54,951 bases of DNA from Nocardiopsis sp. JB363 (lineage in GTDB: Bacteria > Actinomycetota > Actinomycetes > Streptosporangiales > Streptosporangiaceae), in contig NZ_FRFF01000001.1 of NCBI RefSeq assembly GCF_900143625.1, positions 1 to 54,951 of the forward strand, given 5' to 3'. Under the pieces are notes generated by a model. It was not told the origin of the DNA. It saw only the letters and a program-made list of their open reading frames with translations, and ran no database searches. Below are positions 23,685 to 33,000 of the stretch, piece after piece. A program made the position numbers and the translations under genes. The first letter of the stretch is position 1; each line of letters begins with the position of its first letter.

Positions 23685-23999
23685 TCACTCGGTCTCGGCG
23701 GCGTGGATCAGGAGCGGGAGGGCCTCCGTGTTCCCGTCCACCTTGAGCGCGTCGGTGCCGGTCAACAGCACGGTGCCGACCGGACCCACCGGTTCGGCGG
23801 GCAGCCCCAGGAAGTAGGTGAGGAACTCGTCCACCCCGTCGGCGGCCATATCGGCGGGCAGCGGCTCGGAGCGGCCGATCGCGTCGAGCCCGTCCCAGGC
23901 GTGCACCATGGTCTCCTGGGCCATGCGCCTTGGACGAAGGAACCGTCCTTGCGCGGTGCCGTGCTCGCGCAGGGCGGTGAGGTATCGGGGGGTATCCAT
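23685..23999 (-). pseudogene. maleylpyruvate-isomerase-family protein with large internal deletion
   Basis: A 104-residue frame that reads as two non-adjacent parts of a TIGR03083/MDMPI-type mycothiol-dependent enzyme. MDTPRYLTALREHGTA looks like the usual N-terminus. It jumps straight to RPRRMAQETMVHAWDG and LPADMAADGVDEFLTYFLG, which in full-length relatives come after residue 110 or so. The DinB-like metal-binding His residues between them are absent. The frame is intact across the joint, so a clean in-frame deletion rather than a frameshift is implied. It may still yield a small stable domain, but the catalytic site is gone. Convergent with the hydrolase gene. Confidence 0.65.
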
Positions 24000-24057
24000 G
24001 CGGGAAAGCTAGCACCGCCCACCGACATTCCAGGGTCGCTCCAGGTCGAGAGCCGGG

Positions 24058-25881
24058 TCAGGGCACCAGGCCGGACAGGATGAGGGTCCCGTGCACGGTC
24101 GCCAGGGACAGGACCGCCCCCGGCATCGGAAACAGTTCGTGTTCGGGGTCGGCGTCCGGCCCCTCTCCCTGTTCGTTTTCGAGGACTTCGATCCACTCCG
24201 CGTCGACGGATTCCTCGCCTGCGGACAGAGAGAGCACCGAGTACCCGGCATCATCGGGCCCGCCCGTGAACGGTGTCAGGAGGGTGCCGTGGTCGAGGGC
24301 CACCGCATTCCACTCGTGGTCCCGCAGGTGCCATGAGCGCCGCGCCCCGTCGATCCGGTACGTGTGGGTGGATTCCCCGGACGGGTCGAACCACCGCACT
24401 TCGTACGCGGCGTACTTCTCCGTGGATGTCGGCCCCATCCGGATCGAACCGTGGGCATCGATATCCACCACGGACCGAGCGGGTCCCATGGACTGTTCGT
24501 CCGGCGGGTCGAGGTCCGCCACCTCCTCCCCGGTCCGGGCATCGATGACCACGGAGGCGCCGATCACGAACATCGTCCGGTCCTCGGGCCCCGACCGATC
24601 CACGACCCTGCGCGTTCGTGGGGCATCCGTGTGATCGGCGTCCTCGATGTGCCTCTCCCACCGCCAGACCTCGTCACCGGTGGCGAGGTCGGCCGCCACC
24701 ATCCTGTGGACCCGCCCCGGATCGGAGCCGAGGTCCGGATGGGACGAGCCGACCATGGGCGCGCACACCATGGAAACGACGAGCGTTTCCCCCACCACCG
24801 CGTCGCGGTCCAACGCGTCATGGTCGACGGAACAGGACTCCCCCGCGTCCTGAAGGGATTCCAAGCTCCACAGATCCTCTTGGCCGAGTGTGGACCGGAC
24901 GACGATCGGCCGGTTTCCGAAACCCCGGTCCTGGTCCAGGTGGATATCCGCCACCGCGGTGCTCAACACCCGGTTCCGATCGAAGAGGTCGCGCGGTTCC
25001 TCGACGTGGTCGGGGAGAACACCCCGATCGACGATCTCACCGGTCGCGGTGTCGAACACCATCAGTTCCCATTCATCCATTCCGGGGAGCGTCGTCTTCA
25101 GCATGTGGACGTGCTCCCCACCCGCGACCGACCTCAGCCTGGTGAAGGGCCGGTCCGCGCGTCGATAGGACCACAGTTCCTCGCCCGTGGCACCGTCCAG
25201 CGCCAGCAGTCCGTCCCCTGTGACCAACACCGGCCCTCGGGAACCTTCGAGGACGTCGTGCCACTCCATGTCTTCGGGCAAGGACCGACTCCATCCCACT
25301 CGGGTCACCTCCGAGGGCACCCGATCCGCTTCCCCGGGCTCGGCGACCGTGTGTTCGACCGGTGCCCGCAGGGACAGGACCACGACGGAACCGCAGATGA
25401 TCGCCAGAGCCAGCACACCGGACGCGAACGAGAGTCCGCCCTTCCATAGAGAACGCCCTCGGGGGCGGCGCCCCACCACGGCGAAGGCCACGAGAAAGGG
25501 AACGAGCGCGATCGCGCTTGCCCACTGGAGCGCCGCGGCCACGGACGGACTCCAGCTGTCGGAAAACGCTGCGAAGCCGTCGAAGGGGAACAGGGTGAGC
25601 AGAGGCAGTGACAGGGCCGACAACAGGAAGACCGCGACTCCACGCCGTTCTCCTGGTACCTGCTCGGAGGAGGAGCGCCACGCGCGGTACAACGTGAGCC
25701 CCACCGCCAAGGCCGCCGATACGAAGACACCGAACCACAACGGCACGAACCCGTCACCCTCGTGGTCGAGCTCGGAGACGACACCCGCGAGCGAAAGGCC
25801 GCCGAGGACCACACCCGCCCCCGCCCAGACCACGGTGTCCTCCGAGCGCCACCGGCGGTCCTGACCCTTCGCACTGTCCAT
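24058..25881 (-). CDS. multi-pass membrane protein with PQQ-like beta-propeller
   Basis: A 607-residue protein. The first 175 residues hold four or five hydrophobic segments (VVWAGAGVVLGGLSLAGVV, FGVFVSAALAVGLTLY, VFLLSALSLPLLTLFPFDGF, ALVPFLVAFAVVG, GVLALAIICGSVVVLSL). The remaining 430 form PQQ-type propeller blades outside the cell (GLLALDGATGEELWSYRR, MVFDTATGEIVDRG, MVAADLATGDEVWRWER, VVIDARTGEEVADLD). ATG 25881 follows AGGGAACAA. It is a paralogue of the single-pass protein at 15283-16788: same blade style, same GPVLVTDGLLALDGxTG opening, same PGAVLS...LVP end. A sensor or scaffold at the cell surface is plausible; no catalytic residues are visible. Confidence 0.82.
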   Translation of the reverse strand: MDSAKGQDRRWRSEDTVVWAGAGVVLGGLSLAGVVSELDHEGDGFVPLWFGVFVSAALAVGLTLYRAWRSSSEQVPGERRGVAVFLLSALSLPLLTLFPFDGFAAFSDSWSPSVAAALQWASAIALVPFLVAFAVVGRRPRGRSLWKGGLSFASGVLALAIICGSVVVLSLRAPVEHTVAEPGEADRVPSEVTRVGWSRSLPEDMEWHDVLEGSRGPVLVTGDGLLALDGATGEELWSYRRADRPFTRLRSVAGGEHVHMLKTTLPGMDEWELMVFDTATGEIVDRGVLPDHVEEPRDLFDRNRVLSTAVADIHLDQDRGFGNRPIVVRSTLGQEDLWSLESLQDAGESCSVDHDALDRDAVVGETLVVSMVCAPMVGSSHPDLGSDPGRVHRMVAADLATGDEVWRWERHIEDADHTDAPRTRRVVDRSGPEDRTMFVIGASVVIDARTGEEVADLDPPDEQSMGPARSVVDIDAHGSIRMGPTSTEKYAAYEVRWFDPSGESTHTYRIDGARRSWHLRDHEWNAVALDHGTLLTPFTGGPDDAGYSVLSLSAGEESVDAEWIEVLENEQGEGPDADPEHELFPMPGAVLSLATVHGTLILSGLVP

Positions 25882-26027
25882 TTGTTCCCTCGGTGCCCGT
25901 CATATCCACTGTGCCGACGACACGCTAACAGTGCGCGCCCCGTGCACTTGGAGTGATCACCCCCTACGGCCGATGACCGCGCGTTACGCTGCCACATCGA
26001 CGAACGAGCATCAGCGAAGGGGCGTAC

Positions 26028-26969
26028 ATGGGCGAAGCGACGGGCATCGGGCCGGAGTCGGGGGCACTGCACGAGGTCATCGCCGGGGTGTACGCCTGGG
26101 TGCAGCCCGACGGCACCTGGTGGGTGAACAACGCGGGCGCCGTCACCGGCACCGAAGGCACGCTGGTGATCGACACCTGCGCCACCGCCACCCGTACCCG
26201 CCGTTTCCTGGACGCGCTGGCGACCGCCACCGACGGCGCACCCGTGCCCTGGGCGCTCAACACCCACCAGCACGGCGACCACACCTACGGCAACAGCGTG
26301 CTGCCCGACACGACCGTGCTGATCGGGCAGACCAACATGCGCCAGGCCCTGGAGAACGACCCGCTGTTCGAGAACGTCCCACCCGTGTGGAACCCCGTCC
26401 CCGACTGGGGCGACGTCACCCGCAGGGTCCCCTCGGTGACCCTGGACCGGGAACTCACCCTGCACCTGGGCGGTCGCCGGGTCGACCTGCACCACCCCGG
26501 GTACACCGCGCACACCCCCGGCGACGTGGTGGCCTGGCTGCCGGAGGAGCGGCTGCTGTTCACCGGGGACCTGCTCTTCCACGGGCTGACCCCGCTGGTG
26601 TTCATGGGCTCGCTCGACGGGGCTCTGCGCTCACTGGAGTGGGTGCGCTCCTTCTCCCCCGAACACGTCGTGCCCGGGCACGGGCCGGTGTTCGCGGCCC
26701 CCGACCTGGACCGGGTCCTGGCCGCGCACGAGCGCTACTACCGGTTCGTGCTGGCCACGGCCGGGGACGCCGTGCGCGAAGGCCGCACCCCGCTGGACGC
26801 CGCCCACGCCGCCGACCTGGGCGAGTTCGCCGAATGGGCGGACGCCGAGCGCATCGTGATGAACCTGCACCGCGCCCAGGCCGACCTGACCGGCGAGACG
26901 ATGGACCTGGAACGGGCCCTGAAGGACGCGGTCGAATGGAACGGCGGCCCGATGCCCACGACCCTGTGA
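26028..26969 (+). CDS. metallo-beta-lactamase-fold hydrolase
   Basis: A 313-residue MBL-fold protein. The metal site is in ALNTHQHGDHTYGNSVL (HxHxDH), with further ligands in HHPGYTAHTPGD, FTGDLLFHGLTPLVFMG (bridging Asp) and VPGHGPVF (last His), so a binuclear zinc site looks complete. N-terminal GVYAWVQPDGTWWVNNAG is typical of glyoxalase-II-like and cyclase-like members. ATG 26028 has GAAGGGG upstream. No neighbour points to a substrate; it is convergent with a methyltransferase gene 12 bases away. Confidence 0.9.
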   Translation: MGEATGIGPESGALHEVIAGVYAWVQPDGTWWVNNAGAVTGTEGTLVIDTCATATRTRRFLDALATATDGAPVPWALNTHQHGDHTYGNSVLPDTTVLIGQTNMRQALENDPLFENVPPVWNPVPDWGDVTRRVPSVTLDRELTLHLGGRRVDLHHPGYTAHTPGDVVAWLPEERLLFTGDLLFHGLTPLVFMGSLDGALRSLEWVRSFSPEHVVPGHGPVFAAPDLDRVLAAHERYYRFVLATAGDAVREGRTPLDAAHAADLGEFAEWADAERIVMNLHRAQADLTGETMDLERALKDAVEWNGGPMPTTL

Positions 26970-26981
26970 AGTCCTCCCCGC

Positions 26982-27821
26982 TCACTCCTGAAGGTCGGGC
27001 CGGGTCACCCGGATCTTGGACTGTCCGTGTGGGAGCTTCTCCCAGTCGTCCATGAACCGCGCCCGGAGCCCGTGCCGCTCGGCCATGGCGACGAGGGTCT
27101 CGGTGCGGTAGTAGAAGTCCTCGCGCAGCACCTGATGCTCGGTACCTTCGGTGCGGTCGAAGGTGAAGTCGAAGAAGCCCCCCGGCGCCAGGATCCGCTC
27201 CACGTGGGCCAGGGCCTGCTCGATGACCTCCGGCGGCGAGTGCGAGAAGACGCTGTGCGCGTGGATGACGTCGAAGTGCTTCTCGGGGAGGAAGTCGAAG
27301 GTGAGGTCCTGGGTGATGGTCAGGTGCGGGAGCTTGTGCTGCAGACCCCGCTCGGCCAGGACCTTCTTCGCGGACATGAGGATGTCCGGGGAGATGTCGA
27401 TGCCGTAGTAACCGCCCGGGTCCAGGTGTCCGATGAACCGCCACCCGGCGCGCAGGTTCCCACAACCGATGTCGAGCATGCGGTGTCCGGGCTCCAGACC
27501 GTGTCCGCGGAGGTACTCGAACTGCATCCGTCCCAGCGCGAGCCACCGGTCCTCGTTGCGGCTGCCGACGGCGGCCTTGGGGTCGCGGGCCACGTCGGAG
27601 GCCATGACGGCGCGGTAGTAGGAGACATGGTCACGGTGGGTCAGGCGCAGGCGCAGGTCGCGCATGGAACGCCGCACGTACGGCCCGACCTTGGCGGGGT
27701 TGCGCAGTGCGTAACGAATTCGGTGACCTAGGGAGGAACGGTCCCTGGTGAGGGCGTCGGTGTTCTTCGACATCGGCTCGCTGTGGCCTTCGGGTTCGGG
27801 GGTGCTTTCGGGCGATGGCAT
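26982..27821 (-). CDS. class I SAM-dependent methyltransferase
   Basis: A 279-residue Rossmann-fold methyltransferase. Motif I is MLDIGCGNLRAGWRFI, followed by YYGIDISPDILMSAKK, then FDVIHAHSVFSHSPPEVIEQAL (motif IV region) and LAPGGFFDFTFD. The N-terminal 90 residues are basic and lack a known domain. Such enzymes methylate small molecules or sugars; the substrate is unknown. ATG 27821 is used; the ATG at 27773, before SKNTDALTRD, is a reasonable alternative because the leader is low-complexity. Divergent from the anchored-protein/PrsW pair. Confidence 0.85.
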   Translation of the reverse strand: MPSPESTPEPEGHSEPMSKNTDALTRDRSSLGHRIRYALRNPAKVGPYVRRSMRDLRLRLTHRDHVSYYRAVMASDVARDPKAAVGSRNEDRWLALGRMQFEYLRGHGLEPGHRMLDIGCGNLRAGWRFIGHLDPGGYYGIDISPDILMSAKKVLAERGLQHKLPHLTITQDLTFDFLPEKHFDVIHAHSVFSHSPPEVIEQALAHVERILAPGGFFDFTFDRTEGTEHQVLREDFYYRTETLVAMAERHGLRARFMDDWEKLPHGQSKIRVTRPDLQE

Positions 27822-28048
27822 CCCATCATGTTCCCGTCACCATGCCAAGGGGACGTGCGGCGCGTTCCCAGGGTCGCTCACACGAATTCTCGCGCCGGCC
27901 ATCTTCGCCGTGGTCACCGCGAGGGTCTCCCCCGGGCCGAAGTTCGGTGAAATCGTCGTAAACGTGTGCCAAGAACCGCTTTCCTCCTCTTCCCGCACGG
28001 TCCTTGATGTTTCGCTGGTGAGTACACACAGCGCAGCGAGGGGGCACG

Positions 28049-28654
28049 ATGGTGGAGGAGAGCGAGACGCTTCGGCACGCCAGGCCGCGCGGACCGCGCG
28101 GCGGATGGTTCCCCTTGGGGATCGCCGCCGCCGTGGTCGCGGTCCTGGTCGGTGGGTGGACGGCGGTGAACGCCGCCCTGCCCGACAGCACGCCCGTGAC
28201 GTCCGGGCACAGCATGATGATCGCCACCGGTTCCGGGCACGAGGCGAAGCTGTCCTTCGATGAAGGATGGGAGCTCCACCCGGGCTCCAGCACCGCCGGA
28301 CAGCAGTACCGGCTCAGCAAGGGGCCGGTGCGGGTGCAGGTCAGCGTGGTCGACCCGCCCGAGAGGACGTCGGAGACCGAACTGTGGGAGGGCATGCGCG
28401 AGGTCGTCCGGGTGGGCGACCCCTCCGCCAGTCTCACCGATCCCCGACCGGTCACCTCCGAGTCGGGCGCCGAAGGACTGACCGGGGCCCTGCACAGCAA
28501 CGAGAGCATCGGCACCGCGACCCTCTTCCCCTCCCCCAACGGAGGGTTCGCCGTGGAGTCCACGGCCACCAGCGGAGAGAGCGGGGCCGATCTCGCCGAC
28601 GCCGAGAAACTCCTCCAGTCCATCAGGTTCGACCGAACGACAGGAGGGTCATGA
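28049..28654 (+). CDS. membrane-anchored extracytoplasmic protein, coupled to PrsW-type protease
   Basis: A 201-residue protein: a short basic cytoplasmic tail (ARPRGPRGG), one membrane segment (about residues 21-43, FPLGIAAAVVAVLVGGWTAV), then a soluble extracytoplasmic domain with strands such as EAKLSFDEGWEL and GPVRVQVSVVDPPE. ATG 28049 follows GAGGGGG. Its stop overlaps the ATG of the PrsW-like gene (ATGA), so the two are made together. By analogy with PrsW/RsiW it could be a membrane substrate or partner of the protease, but it has no anti-sigma zinc-finger motif and no sigma gene is adjacent. Family not recognised. Confidence 0.8.
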   Translation: MVEESETLRHARPRGPRGGWFPLGIAAAVVAVLVGGWTAVNAALPDSTPVTSGHSMMIATGSGHEAKLSFDEGWELHPGSSTAGQQYRLSKGPVRVQVSVVDPPERTSETELWEGMREVVRVGDPSASLTDPRPVTSESGAEGLTGALHSNESIGTATLFPSPNGGFAVESTATSGESGADLADAEKLLQSIRFDRTTGGS

Positions 28655-29817
28655 GCCACGCACGCCCCGAACCCGAGATCACGTCCCACAAGGGCGCGCG
28701 CGTGCCCTCGCCCCGCGACGCGGTTCGGGGCCCCGAGGGCACCGCGGGCACCGAACCGCTGCCCGCCCCGCACGAGGGCCCGTCTCGACCTCAGCGCCTC
28801 CCGCGCCTGGTGACCGCGATCGTGTTCGGGCTGTTGTGCCTGGCCGGGTTCGCGATCATGGCCAACGGTCTCCTCGGCTCGGTCCTGGTGTTCTTCGGGG
28901 AGGCCGTGCTGTCGGCGCTGATGCTCACCGTGGTCGGCGTCGTCGGTTTCTGGGTGCTGCGCCGGATCCGCCCGGTGCGCTCGCCCTCGGCGACCTTCTC
29001 GTTCCTGGCCCTGGTCTGGGGCATGACCGCCGCCGTGGGGCTCGCGCTGGTCGCCAACGACAACCTGTCGGCGATCTGGAACACCCTCGGCGGGTTGTCG
29101 TTCGGCGGCGCCTGGGGGGCGGCGTTGACCGCCCCGCTCAACGAGGAGCTGCTCAAGGTCATCGGGGTCGTCCTCATCGCCGTCATCGCACCGCGCGTGG
29201 TGCGCGGACCCATGGACGGTTTCGTGATCGGTTCCCTGGTGGGTCTGGGTTTCCAGCTGGTGGAGGACTTCACCTACTCGATGAACGTGATCGCCATGCA
29301 GGGCGGCCTCGACGGTACCGCCGCGGTGGTCCAGACGTTCCTGCTGCGGGTGGTGCTCACCGGGCTGGGCTCGCACTGGGCCATGACGGCGGTGGCGGGC
29401 ACCGCGGTCGGTCTGATGGTCGCGTCGGGGTGGCGGCCCGGTCGCCGTCACGGCCTGCGGGCGGCCTTGCTGCTCCTGACGGCGATCGGCGTGCACTGGT
29501 TCTTCGACTCGCCGATCATCGAAGGATTCGTCGGAGTCCTGCTCAAGTCCCTGCTGGCGTTCCTGGCGGCCGTGATCGTCTACTTCGTCGTGCGGCACAC
29601 CTACCGTTCCCGGGTCCGGCGGGCGCTGGCCGAAGAAGGTGAGGAGTTGGGGATGCGACGTTCGGCCGCGATGTCCCTGGCGAACCGGCGCGGGCGTCGC
29701 GGGGAGCTGCGTCATGTGGCGCACCCGGAGCGGCCCGCGGTGGAGCGACGGCAGGAGCGGATGGTGGAGTTCGCCGAGGACCGGGCCTCGGAGTATCGCG
29801 TCCCGTTCCGGGAGTGA
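28651..29817 (+). CDS. PrsW-family intramembrane metalloprotease
   Basis: A 388-residue multi-pass protein with the PrsW active-site signatures in membrane segments: LNEELLKVIGVV (EExxK), GLGFQLVEDFTYSMN, GLGSHWAMTAVAGTAVG and AIGVHWFFDSPI. About eight segments lie between residues 50 and 325; the N-terminus is a Pro-rich cytoplasmic tail and the C-terminus a charged tail of about 70 residues. The family cleaves membrane proteins such as anti-sigma factors. ATG 28651 has AGGAGGG and overlaps the preceding stop. A terminator follows at 29830, separating it from the STAND operon. Confidence 0.9.
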   Translation: MSHARPEPEITSHKGARVPSPRDAVRGPEGTAGTEPLPAPHEGPSRPQRLPRLVTAIVFGLLCLAGFAIMANGLLGSVLVFFGEAVLSALMLTVVGVVGFWVLRRIRPVRSPSATFSFLALVWGMTAAVGLALVANDNLSAIWNTLGGLSFGGAWGAALTAPLNEELLKVIGVVLIAVIAPRVVRGPMDGFVIGSLVGLGFQLVEDFTYSMNVIAMQGGLDGTAAVVQTFLLRVVLTGLGSHWAMTAVAGTAVGLMVASGWRPGRRHGLRAALLLLTAIGVHWFFDSPIIEGFVGVLLKSLLAFLAAVIVYFVVRHTYRSRVRRALAEEGEELGMRRSAAMSLANRRGRRGELRHVAHPERPAVERRQERMVEFAEDRASEYRVPFRE

Positions 29818-29829
29818 GCGAACACGGGT

Positions 29830-29870
29830 GAGGTCCTCGGCACGACGCCGGGGGCCTCCTTCTTTTCTCC
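29830..29870 (+). terminator. rho-independent terminator after the PrsW-type gene
   Basis: A 12-base RNA stem (two G-U pairs) with a 5-base ACGAC loop, followed by CTTCTTTTCTCC and a further T-run. A classic intrinsic terminator, which makes the downstream STAND operon an independent unit. The 223 bases between it and 30094 are relatively AT-rich and must hold that operon's promoter; none is obvious. Confidence 0.8.
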
Positions 29871-30093
29871 ACTTTTTTACCGGCGGACAAATAGGGACAA
29901 CGAGCGTCCCATGCGCATCATGATTCCCATCCCTTTCTTCTTTCCCTTCTCCCAGATCTCGTTCCGATACACCCTGGATTCTCCGGGCGTGAAAAGGGGA
30001 ACACCCCTACCCCGCCCGAAAAGCCCGGGGGAAAGTGACCGAACACCCTGGCATGCCCGACAAAAAACGGATAAGGGATATCCCGGAGCCACG

Positions 30094-33000
30094 TTGACCA
30101 GTACAGAAAGCGGGGACACGAACTCCAGCAGCAGAATCCTCGTGTTCCATTCGCCCCGGTCCGAAAGCAGCTGCACCACCTCCCTGGCGAATATCGCCTG
30201 GAACATCGCCAGTACCGGTCGCAGCGTCCTGCTCGTGGACTTCCACCTGCGCGCCCCGGAACTACGGGAGTACTTCGCACCGCTGTTCACCCTGCGCGGC
30301 GAACCCCAACACGGGATCGTCGACATGATCACCGAGATCATGGCTCAGACCCAGGTCCCAGGCACCGACCCGGCCCAGGTGTGCCGGCACGGCACCGAAT
30401 TGCGTCACCGCGTCGACCGCCTGAGCCGGTGGACCGTCATCCCCGGGGTCCCCGAGGGGGAGATCGGATATCTGGGGCCCGGCGGGCGCGACCCCGAACA
30501 GCGGGTCCTGTTGCAGAACATCCACAACGCGCGCTTCGCGACCAGTGCGTCGGCCCGACACTTCCTGCGCGCGCTGCGCACCCACCTGCTCCAGAGCGGC
30601 TTCGACTACGTCCTGGTGGACACCGCCCCCGGCAACGGCCTGTTGGGACGCCAGTGCGCCACGCTCCTGGCCGACCAGGTCGTGCTGTGCCTGACCCTGA
30701 ACCAGAACGCCGTGACCAAGGCCGTCGGAATCGCCGCCGACCTACGGGCCGAGGCGCCCGACGTCCCCGTCCACCCGGTGCTGACCAGGGTCGACCAGGA
30801 CCTGCCCGACCTGGCCGCCCACCTGGACTCCGCCTACGCCCGATTCGCCCCCTACGTCGAGGTGCCCGAGAACGACCCGTGGCAGTACTGGGGACGGGCC
30901 GAGATCCCCTACAAGGCGACCATCGCCGAACGTCGCACCCTGGCGGCCTTCCTGGAACGGACCAGGATGCCCAATTCCCTGTTCCACTCCTATGAGCGCC
31001 TGACCTCCCTGCTCACCGACGGCGACATTCCCCGTGGGCGGCACCTGACCCAGGAGCAGACCGAACAGGTCCAGCTGGTCTTCGAGCAGATCCGGCACGG
31101 AACGGTCACGTCCGTGGTCCTGGTGGCCGACCCCCGCGACCGGGTATGGGTCGACTGGGTCGGCGCCCAGCTGGAATGGGTCGGCATCAGGGTGGTCCGA
31201 CCCAGGACCGACCCCGACGCGCCGCCCCCGCACTCGCCCGCCAACAGTGTGGTCACGGTGCTGGTCTCCGCCCACCTGCGCGGCTCCCCCGCGCTGAACG
31301 TCCTGGCCCGGCTCCTGGAACGGGCGCCGGACAACGGTGGCAACGGCGCGCACCGGGTGCTCGGCGTGACCATCGGGGAGGGCGCCCCACCCGACGACTT
31401 CCCCGAGGCCGAGTGGCTCAACCTGCGTATCCGAGAGGAACGGGACGCCCGCCGCGCGCTCCTGGCCCGGTTCGACCCGGCCTTCGACAGCCGCCGTTCG
31501 CTGGGGCCCGAACACGGGCCGCGCTACCCCGGCGAACCCAACCCCGAGCGGATCAACAACGCACCCAGCGGCAACCCGAACTTCAGCGGCCGTGAGGGGC
31601 ACCTGGAACGGATCCGCGACCTCCTCGGCCAGGGGATGGAGGACAAACCACCGGTGGTGCTGGTGGGCATGCAGGGCAGCGGCAAGTCGGAGATCGTGCG
31701 CGAGTTCGTCCGCAGGTTCCGTAGCGACTACGACCTCATCCGGTGGATCTCCGCCGACCGGTCGGAGAAGGTCGAGGCCTCCCTGACAGACCTGGCGGTC
31801 GAACTGAATCGCCGTGTCCCCGACGACCCCGACCGGCGGTCGGAGGGTCCGGACGACGTGTTGGAAACGCTGCGTCGGGGCCGACCCGTGCACCGTTGGC
31901 TGCTGGTCTACGACAACGCCGGGCCGCCCGGTGACCTGGACGCGCTCATCCCCCATGACAACGGGCACGTCATCGTCACCTCCTATCACCGGGACTGGGA
32001 GACCTACGGGCACCGACGCTGCCTCCAGGTCGGTCCCTTCACCGAGGAGGAGGTCGTGGAGCTCTTCGACGACCGGTACCCGGAGCTGGACGCCGCCACC
32101 GCGCTCGACCTCTCCCGGCGCCTGGGTCACCTGCCCGCCCTGTTGCACCGGGCCCTGGAGTGGCTGAACTCCGCCCAGCGCCGTGACGACGGGCGCCGGG
32201 CGGTGGCCGAGTACGTGCGGCTGCTCGACGAACGCGAACCGTCCGTCACCCAGGGCGAGGGGTCGTTCGAGGAACGGCTGAGCGGCTCCCTGGCCCTGGA
32301 CGAGATCGAGGGCTACCACCCGGCGAGCCTGTGCCTGATCCGGTTGGTCTCGCACCTGGCCCCGGACGGCATCCCCGAGGACCTGCTGCGCTCGCCCCAC
32401 GCGGCCGCCGAGTACGGCGACGCCGACCCCCGGTACCGCAGCGGGCTGATCAACTTCAACCACATCCATTACCAGCTCACCCGGGTGCTGTTGCTCAACC
32501 ACGACCGGCACCTGAAGACCTTCTCGGTGCACCCGGCCGTACAGGCGGTGGTCCGCGACCGCATCCCCGAGGACGAACGCCCCCGGTTCCGGGAGGCGGC
32601 GCGTCTGCTCCTGGCCGCCTACGCGCCGCACGACGAGGAGGCCGACGACACCCGGCACGACCACCGGTACGAACACCTGCGCTGGCAGATCGCCCCCTCC
32701 GGCGCCGACCAGAGCGCCCACGACGAGGTGCGTCGCTGGCTCGTCAACCAGGTGCGCTACCACTACCGGCACAGCGAATTCGCGGTCGCGCTGCGCCTGG
32801 GCGCCCCGCTGCTGGAGGGCTGGACCGAGTCCTTCGGCGAACGCGACCAGCTCCGGCTCCGGTTGGCCACCCAACTGGCCAACGTCCACCGGTCCCGTGG
32901 CGAGCACCGAGCGGCGGACCGACTGAACAGCCGGACCCTCGACCTCCAGTTGGACGTCCTGGGCGAGGCGCACCCGTTCACCCTCCTGACCCGACGCGGG

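Noticed and set aside
27826..29724. 632-codon minus-strand frame opposite the PrsW pair
   Set aside because: His/Gln/Arg-rich antisense composition; PrsW motifs are on the plus strand.
29911..30093. ATG 29911 as start of the STAND protein
   Set aside because: The 61 extra residues are hydrophobic/basic low-complexity without domain character, and no ribosome site precedes; TTG 30094 has one and begins just before the ParA-like strand.
29860..30093. FxsA-like peptide gene upstream of the STAND gene
   Set aside because: No small frame ending in F-x-S-x-x was found on either strand.
30742..32973. 743-codon minus-strand open frame inside the STAND gene
   Set aside because: Composition rich in Val/Gly/Gln repeats, no motifs; the plus strand carries the NB-ARC and TPR signatures in frame.
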